64,000 nucleotides of DNA. It comes from Rhodococcus aetherivorans. GTDB taxonomy: Bacteria; Actinomycetota; Actinomycetes; Mycobacteriales; Mycobacteriaceae. The position numbers were made by a program, and so were the translations under genes. Under the pieces are notes generated by a model that did no database searches, was not told the DNA's origin, and saw only the letters and a list, made by a program, of their open reading frames with translations. Of this stretch, positions 1 to 10,644 are shown one piece after another. How positions within the stretch are numbered: position 1 is the stretch's first letter; every line of letters starts with the position of its first letter. The stretch spans positions 1 through 64,000 of the forward strand of contig NZ_JAALEG010000010.1 in assembly GCF_011058165.1 (NCBI RefSeq). The letters are read 5' to 3'.

Positions 1-284
1 TCGCCCACGCCGGCAAGACCATCTCCGACATCGACCTGTTCGAGATCAACGAGGCGTTCGCCGTGCAGGTGCTCGGCTCCGCCCGCGAGCTCGGCATCGA
101 CGAGGACAAGCTGAACGTCTCCGGTGGTGCGATCGCCCTCGGTCACCCGTTCGGCATGACCGGCGCGCGGATCACCGCCACCCTGCTCAACAACCTGCAG
201 ACCCACGACAAGCAGTTCGGCGTGGAGACCATGTGCGTCGGCGGCGGTCAGGGCATGGCAATGGTGCTCGAGCGCCTGAGCTGA
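1..284 (+). CDS. Thiolase (acetyl-CoA acetyltransferase family), 3' end only
   Basis: C-terminal part of a thiolase; the 5' part lies outside the window. The reading frame is open from base 3. Visible are the EINEAFAVQ segment, the [14 protein letters not shown] signature whose His belongs to the active site, and CVGGGQG, which carries the second catalytic Cys near the C-terminus. Thiolases cleave 3-ketoacyl-CoA with CoA or condense two acetyl-CoA. A strong terminator follows 30 bp after the stop, so this gene ends its transcription unit. Whether it is degradative or biosynthetic cannot be told from this fragment. Confidence 0.93.
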   Translation, partial: AHAGKTISDIDLFEINEAFAVQVLGSARELGIDEDKLNVSGGAIALGHPFGMTGARITATLLNNLQTHDKQFGVETMCVGGGQGMAMVLERLS

Positions 285-313
285 TCGTCCCCCTCGGACC
301 GGGAAGTCGGATG

Positions 314-357
314 AGGCGCGGTCGCGGGCCCGAAAGGGCTTGTGGCCGCGCCTTTTT
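314..357 (+). terminator. Rho-independent terminator after the thiolase gene
   Basis: Outer arms AGGCGCGG (314-321) and CCGCGCCT (346-353) enclose a second small hairpin, GCCC-GAAA-GGGC (328-339), and a run of five T follows (353-357). This is a classic intrinsic terminator reading on the plus strand. Confidence 0.85.
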
Positions 358-370
358 CGAATATCAAGTC

Positions 371-405
371 TTGAACTCGAGCGCGAATTCAACTATACAA
401 TTCGC
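371..405 (+). promoter_or_regulatory. Promoter with overlapping inverted repeat upstream of the SDR genes
   Basis: TTGAAC (371-376) and TATACA (394-399), spaced 17 bp, fit a sigma-70-type promoter and lie in a short AT-rich island. A perfect inverted repeat, GCGAATT (383-389) and AATTCGC (399-405) with a 9-nt spacer, overlaps the -10 element. It is placed like a repressor operator. No adjacent regulator gene is visible, so the partner is unknown. Confidence 0.6.
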
Positions 406-437
406 ATAGGTATCGACTATCGGAGGAGACTACACAC

Positions 438-1199
438 ATGTCCGTGCTCGACAAGTTCCGCCTCGACGACCGCGTCGCGATCGTCACCGGCGCCTCCTCG
501 GGCCTCGGCGTCGCCTTCGCCCAGGCTCTCGCGGAGGCCGGGGCCGACGTCGTGCTCGCGGCCCGTCGCGCCGACCGGCTCGAGCGGACCGCCGAACTCG
601 TCCGCGCCGCCGGCCGCCGCGCGCTGAGCGTCGAGACCGACATCGCCGAGCCCGAGCAGGCGCAACGGATGGTCGATGCCGCGGTCGAGCACTTCGGCAA
701 GGTCGACATCCTCATCAACAACGCCGGCATCGGCACGGCCGTCCCGGCCACCAAGGAGACCCCGGAGCAGTTCCGGCGCGTCATCGACATCAACCTGAAC
801 GGCTCCTATTGGGCCGCGCAGGCCGCCGGGCGCGTCATGCAGCCCGGCAGCTCCATCGTCAACATCTCCTCCGTCCTGGGCCTCACCACCGCGGGACTGC
901 CGCAGGCCGCCTACGCCGCCAGCAAGGCCGGCGTGATCGGCCTGACCCGGGACCTGGCCCAGCAGTGGGGGGCACGCAAGGGCATCCGCGTCAATGCCAT
1001 CGCGCCGGGATTCTTCGAGACCGAGATGACCGACGAGTACCAGCCCGGCTACCTCGACAGCATGAAGCCGCGAATCGTCCTGGGCCGCACCGGTGATCCC
1101 GCGGAGATCGCCGCCACCGCCGTGTGGCTCACCTCGGAGGCCGCCGGCTACGTCACCGGCCAGACGATTGCGGTCGACGGCGGCCTGACCATCAACTGA
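438..1199 (+). CDS. SDR family NAD(P)-dependent oxidoreductase
   Basis: A 253-residue classical short-chain dehydrogenase. It has the N-terminal cofactor motif TGASSGLG (about residues 19-26), the NNAG motif (about 95), the catalytic Ser in NISS and the YAASK catalytic Tyr/Lys. The start is set by GGAGGAGA 9 bp upstream of ATG. It is followed by a second SDR after 32 bp, probably in one transcript from the promoter at 371. The substrate (a hydroxyacyl-CoA, steroid or alcohol) cannot be read from the sequence. Confidence 0.92.
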   Translation: MSVLDKFRLDDRVAIVTGASSGLGVAFAQALAEAGADVVLAARRADRLERTAELVRAAGRRALSVETDIAEPEQAQRMVDAAVEHFGKVDILINNAGIGTAVPATKETPEQFRRVIDINLNGSYWAAQAAGRVMQPGSSIVNISSVLGLTTAGLPQAAYAASKAGVIGLTRDLAQQWGARKGIRVNAIAPGFFETEMTDEYQPGYLDSMKPRIVLGRTGDPAEIAATAVWLTSEAAGYVTGQTIAVDGGLTIN

Positions 1200-1231
1200 A
1201 GTTTCCAACCACAACAGCACGGAGGTAAGCA

Positions 1232-1993
1232 GTGAGCGAAACAGTCACCCGCACCGCCATCGTCACCGGGGCCGCGCGCGGCATCGGCGCCGCAGTCGCC
1301 AAGCGGCTGGCGCAGGACGGATTCCAGGTCGCGGTCCTGGACCTCGACGAGTCCGCATGCGGCGACACCGTCTCGGCCATCGAGGCGGCCGGCGGCAAGG
1401 CCCTCGCGGTGGGTGCGAACGTCGCCGACGAGCAGTCCGTCGCCGCGGCTGTGGAGAGGGTCGCGAACGAGCTGGGCGATCCCACGGTGCTGATCAACAA
1501 CGCCGGCATCACCCGCGACAACCTGCTGTTCAAGATGACCGTCGACGACTGGGACGCCGTGATGAACGTGCACCTGCGGGGCGCGTTCCTCATGTCCCGG
1601 GCGACGCAGAAGTACATGGTGGAGGCCAAGTTCGGCCGCATCGTCAACCTGTCGAGCACCTCCGCGCTGGGCAACCGCGGTCAGGTCAACTACTCCGCCG
1701 CCAAGGCCGGCATGCAGGGCTTCACCAAGACCCTCGCGATCGAGCTCGGCAAGTACGGCGTCACCGCCAACGCGATCGCCCCCGGCTTCATCGAGACCGA
1801 GATGACCGCTGCGACGGCCGAGCGGATGGGCATGTCGTTCGAGGACTTCAAGGCCGCCGCGGCCTCGCAGATCCCCGTCGCCCGCACCGGAAAGCCCGAC
1901 GACATCGCGCACACCGCCTCGTTCCTCGCGAGCGAGGGTGCGGGATTCGTGTCGGGTCAGGTCATCTACGTCGCCGGTGGTCCGAAGGACTGA
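1232..1993 (+). CDS. SDR family oxidoreductase, FabG / acetoacetyl-CoA reductase-like
   Basis: A 253-residue SDR with TGAARGIG near the N-terminus, NNAGITRD, the Ser of LSST and the YSAAK motif. NNAGITRD followed by KM is typical of FabG and PhaB-type 3-oxoacyl reductases, so reduction of a 3-oxoacyl thioester with NADPH is the likely reaction. It starts at GTG behind ACGGAGGT. It is the second gene of a two-SDR unit directly downstream of a thiolase, which fits short-chain acyl-CoA metabolism. Confidence 0.9.
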   Translation: MSETVTRTAIVTGAARGIGAAVAKRLAQDGFQVAVLDLDESACGDTVSAIEAAGGKALAVGANVADEQSVAAAVERVANELGDPTVLINNAGITRDNLLFKMTVDDWDAVMNVHLRGAFLMSRATQKYMVEAKFGRIVNLSSTSALGNRGQVNYSAAKAGMQGFTKTLAIELGKYGVTANAIAPGFIETEMTAATAERMGMSFEDFKAAAASQIPVARTGKPDDIAHTASFLASEGAGFVSGQVIYVAGGPKD

Positions 1994-2010
1994 CGGCGGG
2001 GACCGATCCA

Positions 2011-2061
2011 CGACGACGCCGTGCGTCCCTCCCCCCTGCGGGAGGACGCACGGCGTCGTCG
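2011..2061. terminator. Bidirectional terminator-like hairpin between convergent genes
   Basis: An 18-bp perfect inverted repeat (2011-2028 with 2044-2061), extended inward by about 4 bp with one bulge, sits between the plus-strand SDR and the minus-strand permease. It has no strong T-run. Position and stability suggest it terminates both converging transcripts. Confidence 0.7.
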
Positions 2062-2074
2062 TCTGTGCGGTCGG

Positions 2075-3484
2075 CTACGGCTGCCGGACCGTCTGCCGGC
2101 GGTGCAGAAGCCAGCACGCGCCCGCGATCGTGGCGGTGAGTGCGCCCGTCGCGATGAGCTGGGTGCGGGCGGCCGTGTCGAACAGCGCGAGCACGGCGAT
2201 GCCGGCGAGCAGGCCGAGGGTCGCGTACGACAGGTACGGGAAGCCCCACATCTTCAGCGGCAGGGCGTCTTCGGTGCCGTCGCGCCGGGCCCGCCGGCGC
2301 AGCACGAGGTGCGAGACCGCCACGAACGTCCACAGTACGAGGATGGTCGAGCCCACGGCGTTGAGCAGCAGCGGCAACACCTTGTCGGGACGCACGTAGT
2401 TGAGTGCGACGGTGACGAATCCGAACGCGACCGAGGCGAGGACCGCGTTGCGGGGCACCCCGTTGGGGGCCACCCGGCCGAACGCGGGGTAGGCCGAACC
2501 GCGTTGCGAGAGAGAGTAGATCATCCGTGAGGCGCTGAAGAGCATCGCGTTGAGCGAGGACAGCAGCGCCACCACCACGATCACGGTCATCACGGCGGCC
2601 GCCCCCGGCACGGCGCCGGCGTTCAGCACCGCGACGAACGGGCCCGTGACGAGATCCTCGGACGTCCACGGCAGCACCGTCACCATGATCAGCACCGAGC
2701 CGATGTAGAAGACCAGGATGCGCCAGATCAGCGTGCGCACCGCGCGGCCGACGTTCCGGCGCGGATCGGAGGTCTCGGCGGCCGCGATGGCGATGATCTC
2801 GGTGCCGCCGAACGCGAACACCACGATGAGCAGGCCCGCGGCGATACCGGCGATACCGGTCGGCGCGAAGCCGCCGTGCGCGGTGAGGTTCGCGAACCCG
2901 GTGCTGTCGAAGGCGGGCACCCATCCCGCGATCATCGCGACGCCGATCGCGAGGAAGGCGACGATGGCGACGATCTTCAGTGCCGCGAACCAGAATTCGA
3001 CCTCGCCGAACCGCCGTACGCCGACGAGGTTCACGCCGGTGAGCACCACCATGAAGAACAGTGCCGCGGCCCACTGCGGGATCCCGGGAATCGAGGCGGC
3101 GGTGATGGCGGCGGCGCCGGTCGCCTCCGCCGCGATCACGATGACCACCTGGATCCAGTACAGCCAGCCGATGGTGCGGCCGGCGACGGAGCCGAGGGCG
3201 TTCTCCGCGTGCACGGAGAAGGCGCCGCTGGCGGGGTTCGCGGCCGCCATCTCGCCCATCATCCGCATGATGAGGACGACGAGAGCCGCGGCGGCGAGGA
3301 ACGAGACGAGGATGGCCGGTCCCGCGACGGCGATGCCGGCGCCGGAGCCGACGAACAGTCCCGCGCCGATCGCGCCGCCGAGACTCATCATCACCAGCTG
3401 TCGCGGCCGCATCGCCTGGTGCAGCATCGCCCGCGGCGCCGGCTCGGTGGTGGTGGCCGGCGTGGTGGCCAGGGTGTCAGTCAT
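2075..3484 (-). CDS. Amino acid permease (APC superfamily)
   Basis: A 469-residue integral membrane protein with about 12 hydrophobic segments. The first carries the APC-family stretch MSLGGAIGAGLFVGSG, typical of amino acid permeases that import substrate with protons. The start chosen is the ATG whose codon overlaps the dehydrogenase stop by a few bases (coupled translation); reading further upstream would only extend into the dehydrogenase gene. Co-transcription with an amino-acid dehydrogenase and an Lrp-type regulator suggests it imports the amino acid that the dehydrogenase deaminates. Confidence 0.9.
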   Translation of the reverse strand: MTDTLATTPATTTEPAPRAMLHQAMRPRQLVMMSLGGAIGAGLFVGSGAGIAVAGPAILVSFLAAAALVVLIMRMMGEMAAANPASGAFSVHAENALGSVAGRTIGWLYWIQVVIVIAAEATGAAAITAASIPGIPQWAAALFFMVVLTGVNLVGVRRFGEVEFWFAALKIVAIVAFLAIGVAMIAGWVPAFDSTGFANLTAHGGFAPTGIAGIAAGLLIVVFAFGGTEIIAIAAAETSDPRRNVGRAVRTLIWRILVFYIGSVLIMVTVLPWTSEDLVTGPFVAVLNAGAVPGAAAVMTVIVVVALLSSLNAMLFSASRMIYSLSQRGSAYPAFGRVAPNGVPRNAVLASVAFGFVTVALNYVRPDKVLPLLLNAVGSTILVLWTFVAVSHLVLRRRARRDGTEDALPLKMWGFPYLSYATLGLLAGIAVLALFDTAARTQLIATGALTATIAGACWLLHRRQTVRQP

Positions 3485-4742
3485 CGATGCGCTCCCCGGC
3501 CGGCACCAGCTGGTCGAGGGCGATCTCGAACGCGGTGGCCGCGACGCCCGTATGGTCGGCGCAGCGGTCGTGGCAGCGCTGCAGCGCACCCGCGACGGTG
3601 TCCGAGACGTCGCCGAAGATCGCCGCGTCCGAGACCTCCACGTCACCCTCCATGAGCTGGGCGAAGGCGCGGGCCATGCCGCTGTTGGCGATGAAGTCGG
3701 GGATCACGGAGACGGACTTGTCCGCGTGCTCGTAGGTGGGGCCGTAGAAGATCTCGTCGTCGGCGAAGGGCACGTTCGCTCCGCTGGCGATCACCTCGAG
3801 GCCGGCCGCGACCATACGATCGACCTGTTCGCGGGTGACCAGGCGGGAGGCCGCGCAGGGGAGGAAGATCTCGGCGCCGAGGTCCCAGATCGCGTCGTGC
3901 ACCTCGGTGAAGGGACGCATCCGGTCGCTGCGGAGCGCGTTGCCGTCCTTGTTCAGCAGCAGCGTGCGCACCTCGTCGAAGTCGAGACCGGCCGTGTCGA
4001 GGATGCCGCCGTCGCGGTCGATGATGCCGACCACGCGAGCCCCGGCCTGGGCCAGGTAGTAGGCCGCGGCCGCGCCGACGTTGCCCCAGCCCTGGACGAT
4101 CACCCGCTTGCCCCCGAGCCCGTGATTACCGGCGGGGTCGCCGTAGATGCGGTAGTGGTGGCGCACCGACTCGGCGACGCCCCAGCCCGTGATCAGATCG
4201 GCCACCGTGTACTTCGCATCCGGTGCCGGGGTGAACCGGGTGTCCTCGACGACCTTCGCGACACCGAGCCGCAGCTGCCCGACCCGCTGGACGCGTTCGC
4301 GGTCGTCCGCCGCGAAGTGCCCGTTGACGACGCCCTCCTGTGGATGCCACAGCCCGTTGCTCTCGGTGAGCGGCACGACCTCGGTCATCTCGTCGACGTT
4401 CAGGTCGCCGCCGGTGCCGTAGTAGGCGCGCAGCAGCGGCGCGACCGCCCGGAACCAGCGCCGCAGCACGCCGTCCTTGCGGGGATCGGAGGGGTCGAAG
4501 TCGATGCCGGACTTGGCGCCGCCGATGGCCGGACCGGAGACGGTGAACTTGACCTCCATCGTCTTCGCCAGCGACTCGACCTCGCGGCGGTCGAGGCCGC
4601 GGCGCATCCGCGTGCCGCCACCGGCCGCGCCGCCGCGCAGGGAGTTGATGACGACCCAGCCGCGGGCGGTGGTCTCGGTGTCGTGCCACTCGAAGACGAT
4701 CTCGGGGGCCTTGTCCTCGAAACGGGTCAGCAGGTTCTTCAT
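3477..4742 (-). CDS. Glu/Leu/Phe/Val dehydrogenase family protein
   Basis: A 421-residue NAD(P)-dependent amino-acid dehydrogenase that oxidatively deaminates an amino acid to its 2-oxo acid. The family signature AIGGAKSGIDFDP carries the catalytic Lys at about residue 77. The dinucleotide-binding part includes GWGNVGAAAAYYLAQAG. Length matches glutamate dehydrogenases rather than the roughly 355-residue phenylalanine dehydrogenase of Rhodococcus. Upstream lies an Lrp/AsnC gene in the same direction and, beyond it, divergent HPPD. An aromatic or branched-chain amino acid is therefore as plausible as glutamate. Its stop overlaps the permease start. Confidence 0.88.
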   Translation of the reverse strand: MKNLLTRFEDKAPEIVFEWHDTETTARGWVVINSLRGGAAGGGTRMRRGLDRREVESLAKTMEVKFTVSGPAIGGAKSGIDFDPSDPRKDGVLRRWFRAVAPLLRAYYGTGGDLNVDEMTEVVPLTESNGLWHPQEGVVNGHFAADDRERVQRVGQLRLGVAKVVEDTRFTPAPDAKYTVADLITGWGVAESVRHHYRIYGDPAGNHGLGGKRVIVQGWGNVGAAAAYYLAQAGARVVGIIDRDGGILDTAGLDFDEVRTLLLNKDGNALRSDRMRPFTEVHDAIWDLGAEIFLPCAASRLVTREQVDRMVAAGLEVIASGANVPFADDEIFYGPTYEHADKSVSVIPDFIANSGMARAFAQLMEGDVEVSDAAIFGDVSDTVAGALQRCHDRCADHTGVAATAFEIALDQLVPAGERIDD

Positions 4743-4952
4743 GTCTTCTCTCGGGAGTCGGGACGGTGCGATGCCCGGGGAGCGGGCGAATGAAGAAGAC
4801 TGTGACCGTGGTTACAGAGGGGGCGCAAGTGCGGCCTGCACTACTGGTCAGGCTGAAGAGCTGTAGCGCAGCCGCCCGTCGTTTTTCTGTGCAGTGTGCA
4901 GAGCTGTTTCGACGTTTTCGGCGGGCGGGGGCGAGCGCGCCGACCTTCAGCT

Positions 4953-6853
<1,901 letters not shown>

Positions 6854-6869
6854 CCGGACGCGCGGCGGG

Positions 6870-7331
6870 TCAGGAGATCCGGCTGACCTGCTCCCGCAGC
6901 GCGTGCTCGGTCCGGCGGACGATCGTGCCCACCAGCGGCTCGATCAGCAGCCCCGCCGCGCGACCGGCCGCGCCGCCGGGCAGCCGGTAGCCGAAGTCGA
7001 CGGCGAGACGCATGCGACCGTCGCCCAGATCGTCGAACTGCCACGACGACAGGGTGCGGAAGCCGGAGATCGAGCTCAGCACGATCCGGTGGTTGTCTTC
7101 CCACTCGACGATCTCGAGCCGGGAGTCGAAGGTGGCCGGCCCGATCCGCATGCTCGCGTCGAAGCGCGCGCCCACGCCGCGGACCCGATCACCCACGGGC
7201 TCGAAGCGGGTGACTCCGAACATCCACTCCGGGACCGTGCGGTGATCGGCGACGTAGGCGAAGGCGGCCTGGCGGTCCACGTGCGCCACGCCGTCGTGGC
7301 ACACGTGGATCATGCGGCGATCGTCAGTCAT
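6870..7331 (-). CDS. SRPBCC family protein (polyketide cyclase/dehydrase-like), copy A
   Basis: A 153-residue START/Bet v1-fold protein. The family is inferred from the layout, including a DHRTVPEWM segment near residue 30 and a C-terminal amphipathic helix (GLLIEPLVGTIVRRTEHAL). These proteins bind hydrophobic ligands, and no catalytic residues are evident. It is convergent with HPPD. It is clearly paralogous to the protein at 10058-10501; the two share DHRTVPEWM, SISGFRT/SIAGFRT and DFGYRLPGG/DFGYQLPGG. The start ATG has GGAGGT 8 bp upstream; a second in-frame Met lies 6 codons on. Confidence 0.85.
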   Translation of the reverse strand: MTDDRRMIHVCHDGVAHVDRQAAFAYVADHRTVPEWMFGVTRFEPVGDRVRGVGARFDASMRIGPATFDSRLEIVEWEDNHRIVLSSISGFRTLSSWQFDDLGDGRMRLAVDFGYRLPGGAAGRAAGLLIEPLVGTIVRRTEHALREQVSRIS

Positions 7332-7473
7332 CCGGCGGCACCTCCGCCGGTGAACCTAGCGGAGTTGCTCGCGTCTCCGGGATCCGCCCGCGCAACTGTG
7401 TGGGCGGATTCCGGAAGGGCGCGTGAATTCCCTTGTTCTCCAAGAATTTGTCACCCGAAGCGAGCGGGCTCGC

Positions 7474-8178
7474 TCACGGGTGCGGCGCGATGCCGAACAG
7501 CAGGGCCTCGATCCCGGCCCGGAACGCGGCATCGTTGTCGACGGGTGTGGCGCCGGCGTTCCCGCCCGCGGAAGCGAGCAGGCCGGCCAGGTGGGGGTAG
7601 TCGCCGTGGGCCAGCATGGCGGTGATGTGCTCGGCGCCGCCACCGGCGGTGGGGGCGGACAACCCCGCCGCCTCCTGCGCGGCGAAGGTGGTGACCCAGC
7701 CTGAGAGCAGGGCGATTCCCATCATGGTCGCGGTGGCGTCGAGGCCGGTCGGTGCGAGGGCGCCGACCATGTGGTCGAGGTATCGCATCGAGTGCGGACC
7801 CAGTGTCGTCGTGCCCGCGACGCTCAACCACGGATGCCGACGGTGCAGCTGCCGGGCCTGCTCCGCGAGGGCGAGGACGTCGGTCCGCACGTCCCCGGTC
7901 AGGGGCGGGTACCGGTACTCCGCGGCGACGCGGTCGACCATGAGAGCGACGAGATCGTCCTTGCCTGCGACGTAGCGGTAGAGCGAGGCGGCCGCCGTCC
8001 CGAGTTCCTGCGCGACGCGCCGCATCGAAACGGCACGCAGCCCGTCTGCGTCGGCGAGGCCGACGCACGCCTCGGCGAGCTGCTCGAGCGTATGGGCAGG
8101 GCGCGGCCCGGGCCTGGGGTCGTCGGCACGCAACCACAGCGAGGTCGGGGGTTCGGCATGCGGCATGGGTGCCAGCAT
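7474..8178 (-). CDS. TetR family transcriptional regulator
   Basis: A 234-residue regulator with a TetR-type HTH (about residues 35-75; MRRVAQELGTAAASLYRYVAG before the recognition-helix end). The large C-terminal domain resembles the TetR_C class found with drug exporters. It is divergent from an ABC exporter operon, and the intergenic region holds two operator-like palindromes. It is therefore most likely the autoregulated repressor of that exporter. An alternative Met start lies four codons downstream. Confidence 0.9.
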   Translation of the reverse strand: MLAPMPHAEPPTSLWLRADDPRPGPRPAHTLEQLAEACVGLADADGLRAVSMRRVAQELGTAAASLYRYVAGKDDLVALMVDRVAAEYRYPPLTGDVRTDVLALAEQARQLHRRHPWLSVAGTTTLGPHSMRYLDHMVGALAPTGLDATATMMGIALLSGWVTTFAAQEAAGLSAPTAGGGAEHITAMLAHGDYPHLAGLLASAGGNAGATPVDNDAAFRAGIEALLFGIAPHP

Positions 8179-8194
8179 GCACTACCCGGACAGT

Positions 8195-8247
8195 TGCGAA
8201 CGACGTTCGCAGACGCGTACGGTGTAATTGCGAACGATGTTCCCAAT
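8195..8247. promoter_or_regulatory. Two tandem TetR-type operators between tetR and the ABC exporter
   Basis: Site 1 is a perfect palindrome, TGCGAACG-A-CGTTCGCA (8195-8211). Site 2 is ATTGCGAAC-GAT-GTTCCCAAT (8227-8247), with one mismatch between its arms. Both contain the half-site TTGCGAAC. They fill the short gap between divergent start codons, so repressor bound there would block both promoters. Confidence 0.8.
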
Positions 8248-8260
8248 CGTGGAGGTCGGA

Positions 8261-9220
8261 ATGACGGTTCTGGAAACCGAGGCGCTCACCAGGCGGTACG
8301 GCAGCCACCTCGTGCTCGACGGGCTGAACCTGGAGGTGCCCGCCGGTCGGGTGCACGCGCTGCTCGGCCCCAACGGGTCCGGCAAGACCACGACCGTGCG
8401 GATGCTGGCGACCCTGCTGCGACCGACCTCCGGCAGCGCCCGGATCCTCGGTCACGACACCGTCCGCGAGGCTGCTCACGTCAAGCGCAACATCGGCTTC
8501 GTCGGCCAGTACCACGCGGTCGACCCCCGCCTCACCGGCACCCAGAACCTGACGATGGTTGCCCGCCTGAACGGGTACAGCGCCCGGGGCGCCCGCCGGC
8601 ACGCAGACGACCTGCTCGAGCGCTTCGACCTGACCGACGCCGCGGCCCGGCAGGTGCACACGTACTCCGGCGGCATGCGAAGGCGGCTCGACATCGTCGC
8701 GGGCATGGTCGTCCGTCCCGCGGTGCTCTTCCTCGACGAGCCCACCACCGGCCTCGATCCCCACAGTCGCAACGAGATCTACCGGTATGTACGGTCTTTC
8801 GTGGAGGAAGGCACCACCGTCGTGCTCACGACCCAGTACCTCGACGAGGCCGAGCGGCTGGCGGACACGGTCACCATCCTCGACGCCGGTCGGGTCGTCG
8901 CCACCGGGACGCCGGACGCGATAGCCCGCACCGTGGGCAGCGGCCTCGACGTCGTCGTGCTCGATCCGCACCGGCGGGGCGACGTCGCCGCGATCGTCGA
9001 GCGATTCGGCGGAAGACCCGTCGACTCGCCGGCCCGGGACGAGAATGCGCCGCTGCGGCTGACGTTCGGATTCGACGGCGAGCCGGCCACCCTGCTGCCG
9101 ATCCTGCGCGCCCTCGACGCGGAGGGCATCGCGGTGCAGGACATCGGCCGCCGGCGCGCCACCTTGGACGACGCTTTCCTCGCACTCACCGGTCGCCCGA
9201 CCGAAGGGATTCCCGCATGA
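8261..9220 (+). CDS. ABC transporter ATP-binding protein, DrrA-like
   Basis: A 319-residue ATPase subunit with Walker A GPNGSGKTT (about residue 38), signature YSGGMRRRLD and Walker B VLFLDEPTTGLD. The C-terminal extension after about residue 220 is typical of daunorubicin-resistance-type (DrrA) exporters. The start is ATG behind GTGGAGGTCGG; reading further upstream would run into the operator. Its stop overlaps the permease start (ATGA). It energises efflux of an unknown hydrophobic compound across the membrane. Confidence 0.93.
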   Translation: MTVLETEALTRRYGSHLVLDGLNLEVPAGRVHALLGPNGSGKTTTVRMLATLLRPTSGSARILGHDTVREAAHVKRNIGFVGQYHAVDPRLTGTQNLTMVARLNGYSARGARRHADDLLERFDLTDAAARQVHTYSGGMRRRLDIVAGMVVRPAVLFLDEPTTGLDPHSRNEIYRYVRSFVEEGTTVVLTTQYLDEAERLADTVTILDAGRVVATGTPDAIARTVGSGLDVVVLDPHRRGDVAAIVERFGGRPVDSPARDENAPLRLTFGFDGEPATLLPILRALDAEGIAVQDIGRRRATLDDAFLALTGRPTEGIPA

Positions 9221-10029
9221 CTGCCCCCACCGCCACCCGCACCGTCTCGCCGGCGGCGGGTGCCTGGATTCTGTTCCTGCGGGTGGCCGCGACGTACCGG
9301 AACGCGCCCGGCCTGCTCGCGGTGACCCTCGCGGCACCGCTGGGAATGATGCTGCTGTTCGGCTTCGTATTCGGCGGCGCGCTCGCCGGCGGATCCGACG
9401 CTGCCGCCTACCGGTCGTACCTGACGCCCGGAGTCCTCGTCCTCGTCGCGGCCATGGGGCTCGTCGTCACCGCGTCGACCGTGAACGCCGACCTCCGCAG
9501 CGGCCTGACGGACCGGCTGCGGGCCCTGCCCGTCCCGCCGGTCGCGGTGCCGGCGGGCCTCGCACTCGCGGAGACGGTGACCGGCGCCTCGGCGCTGGCG
9601 ACGATGGCCGGCGTGGGATTTCTCGCGGGATGGCGGGTCGAGGCCACCCCCGCCGACGTGGCGCTCGCCGTGCTGCTGCTGCTCGCGTTCCGGTTCGCGC
9701 TCGCGTGGCTCGGGATCGTGCTCGGCGCCTCGATCCGCGACGAGCAGATGCTGCAGCAGGTGGCGCCGCTGATCTTCGGGGCGGTCATGTTCTCCAACGT
9801 CTTCGTCCCCACCGAGACGATGCCGGCCGTGGTCGCGACGATCGCCGAATGGAACCCCGTCAGCGCCGTGGTCGCGGCCCTGCGGCAGTTGTTCGGATCC
9901 GGGACGACGGTCGCCGCCGACGCGGCCTGGCCCATGCAGCATCCGGTCGTCGCGGCCTTCGCCTGGACGGCGGTGATCCTTGCCGTGTCCGTGCCGATCG
10001 CCGTGCGAGGGTACGCATCCTCCCGCTGA
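9217..10029 (+). CDS. ABC-2 type transporter permease, DrrB-like
   Basis: A 270-residue membrane protein with about six transmembrane segments. ASIRDEQMLQQVAPLIFGAVMFSN sits in the typical ABC-2 permease region and is followed by FVPTETMPAVV. It pairs with the upstream ATPase through an ATGA overlap. Together they form a two-gene exporter of the DrrAB class (drug, glycolipid or polyketide efflux). It is convergent with the second SRPBCC gene, with 28 bp between stops. Confidence 0.92.
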   Translation: MTAPTATRTVSPAAGAWILFLRVAATYRNAPGLLAVTLAAPLGMMLLFGFVFGGALAGGSDAAAYRSYLTPGVLVLVAAMGLVVTASTVNADLRSGLTDRLRALPVPPVAVPAGLALAETVTGASALATMAGVGFLAGWRVEATPADVALAVLLLLAFRFALAWLGIVLGASIRDEQMLQQVAPLIFGAVMFSNVFVPTETMPAVVATIAEWNPVSAVVAALRQLFGSGTTVAADAAWPMQHPVVAAFAWTAVILAVSVPIAVRGYASSR

Positions 10030-10057
10030 TCGGATCCTTGCGCAGGTGGCGCGTCGC

Positions 10058-10501
10058 TCAGGCGACGCGGCCGAGGTTCGAGCGCAGCGCCTGCTCGGTC
10101 TGGCGGATCGCGGTGCCCACCACCGGTTCGATGAGCTTGCCGAGCGCCCGTCCGGCCAGGCCGCCGGGAAGCTGGTATCCGAAGTCGACGTCGAGGCGGA
10201 TCCGCCCGTCGCCGAGGTCGGCGAGTTCCCACGACGAGGCGGTGCGGAACCCCGCGATGGAGTCGAGAACGATCCTGCGGTCGAGTTCCCAGTCGACGAT
10301 CGCGAGGCGGGAGTCGAGGCCCCTCGGTCCGATCTGCATGGTCGCGTCGAAGACCGCGCCGAGGCCGTTGACCTGCGGTCCCACCGGCACGAAGCGGTTG
10401 ACGCCGTACATCCATTCGGGGACCGTGCGGTGATCGTCGAGGTAGGCGAACGCCACCTCGAGGGGAACCTCCGCAACGGCGGTGTGGCGGATGTGGATCA
10501 T
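10058..10501 (-). CDS. SRPBCC family protein (polyketide cyclase/dehydrase-like), copy B
   Basis: A 147-residue paralogue of the protein at 6870-7331. Conserved blocks are DHRTVPEWM, SIAGFRTASSWELADLGDGR and DFGYQLPGG, and the C-terminal amphipathic helix ends in VVGTAIRQTEQALR. The start ATG is fixed by GGAGGT about 7 bp upstream; an upstream in-frame Met would include the ribosome binding site in the protein. The ligand is unknown. With copy A it brackets the TetR/exporter locus in the same orientation, which suggests a local duplication. Confidence 0.86.
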   Translation of the reverse strand: MIHIRHTAVAEVPLEVAFAYLDDHRTVPEWMYGVNRFVPVGPQVNGLGAVFDATMQIGPRGLDSRLAIVDWELDRRIVLDSIAGFRTASSWELADLGDGRIRLDVDFGYQLPGGLAGRALGKLIEPVVGTAIRQTEQALRSNLGRVA

Positions 10502-10644
10502 CGTGTACCTCCATGAGGACATTTCCGTTACCCAAGGTATCAGGTAACTCGCGTCCCGGGGAGATCCTCAAACTCGTCCATGCGGACGCTCGTCCTGCTC
10601 TACTCATGGTGACACAGTTCACAGTGGATCCGGTGGGAGGGTTC

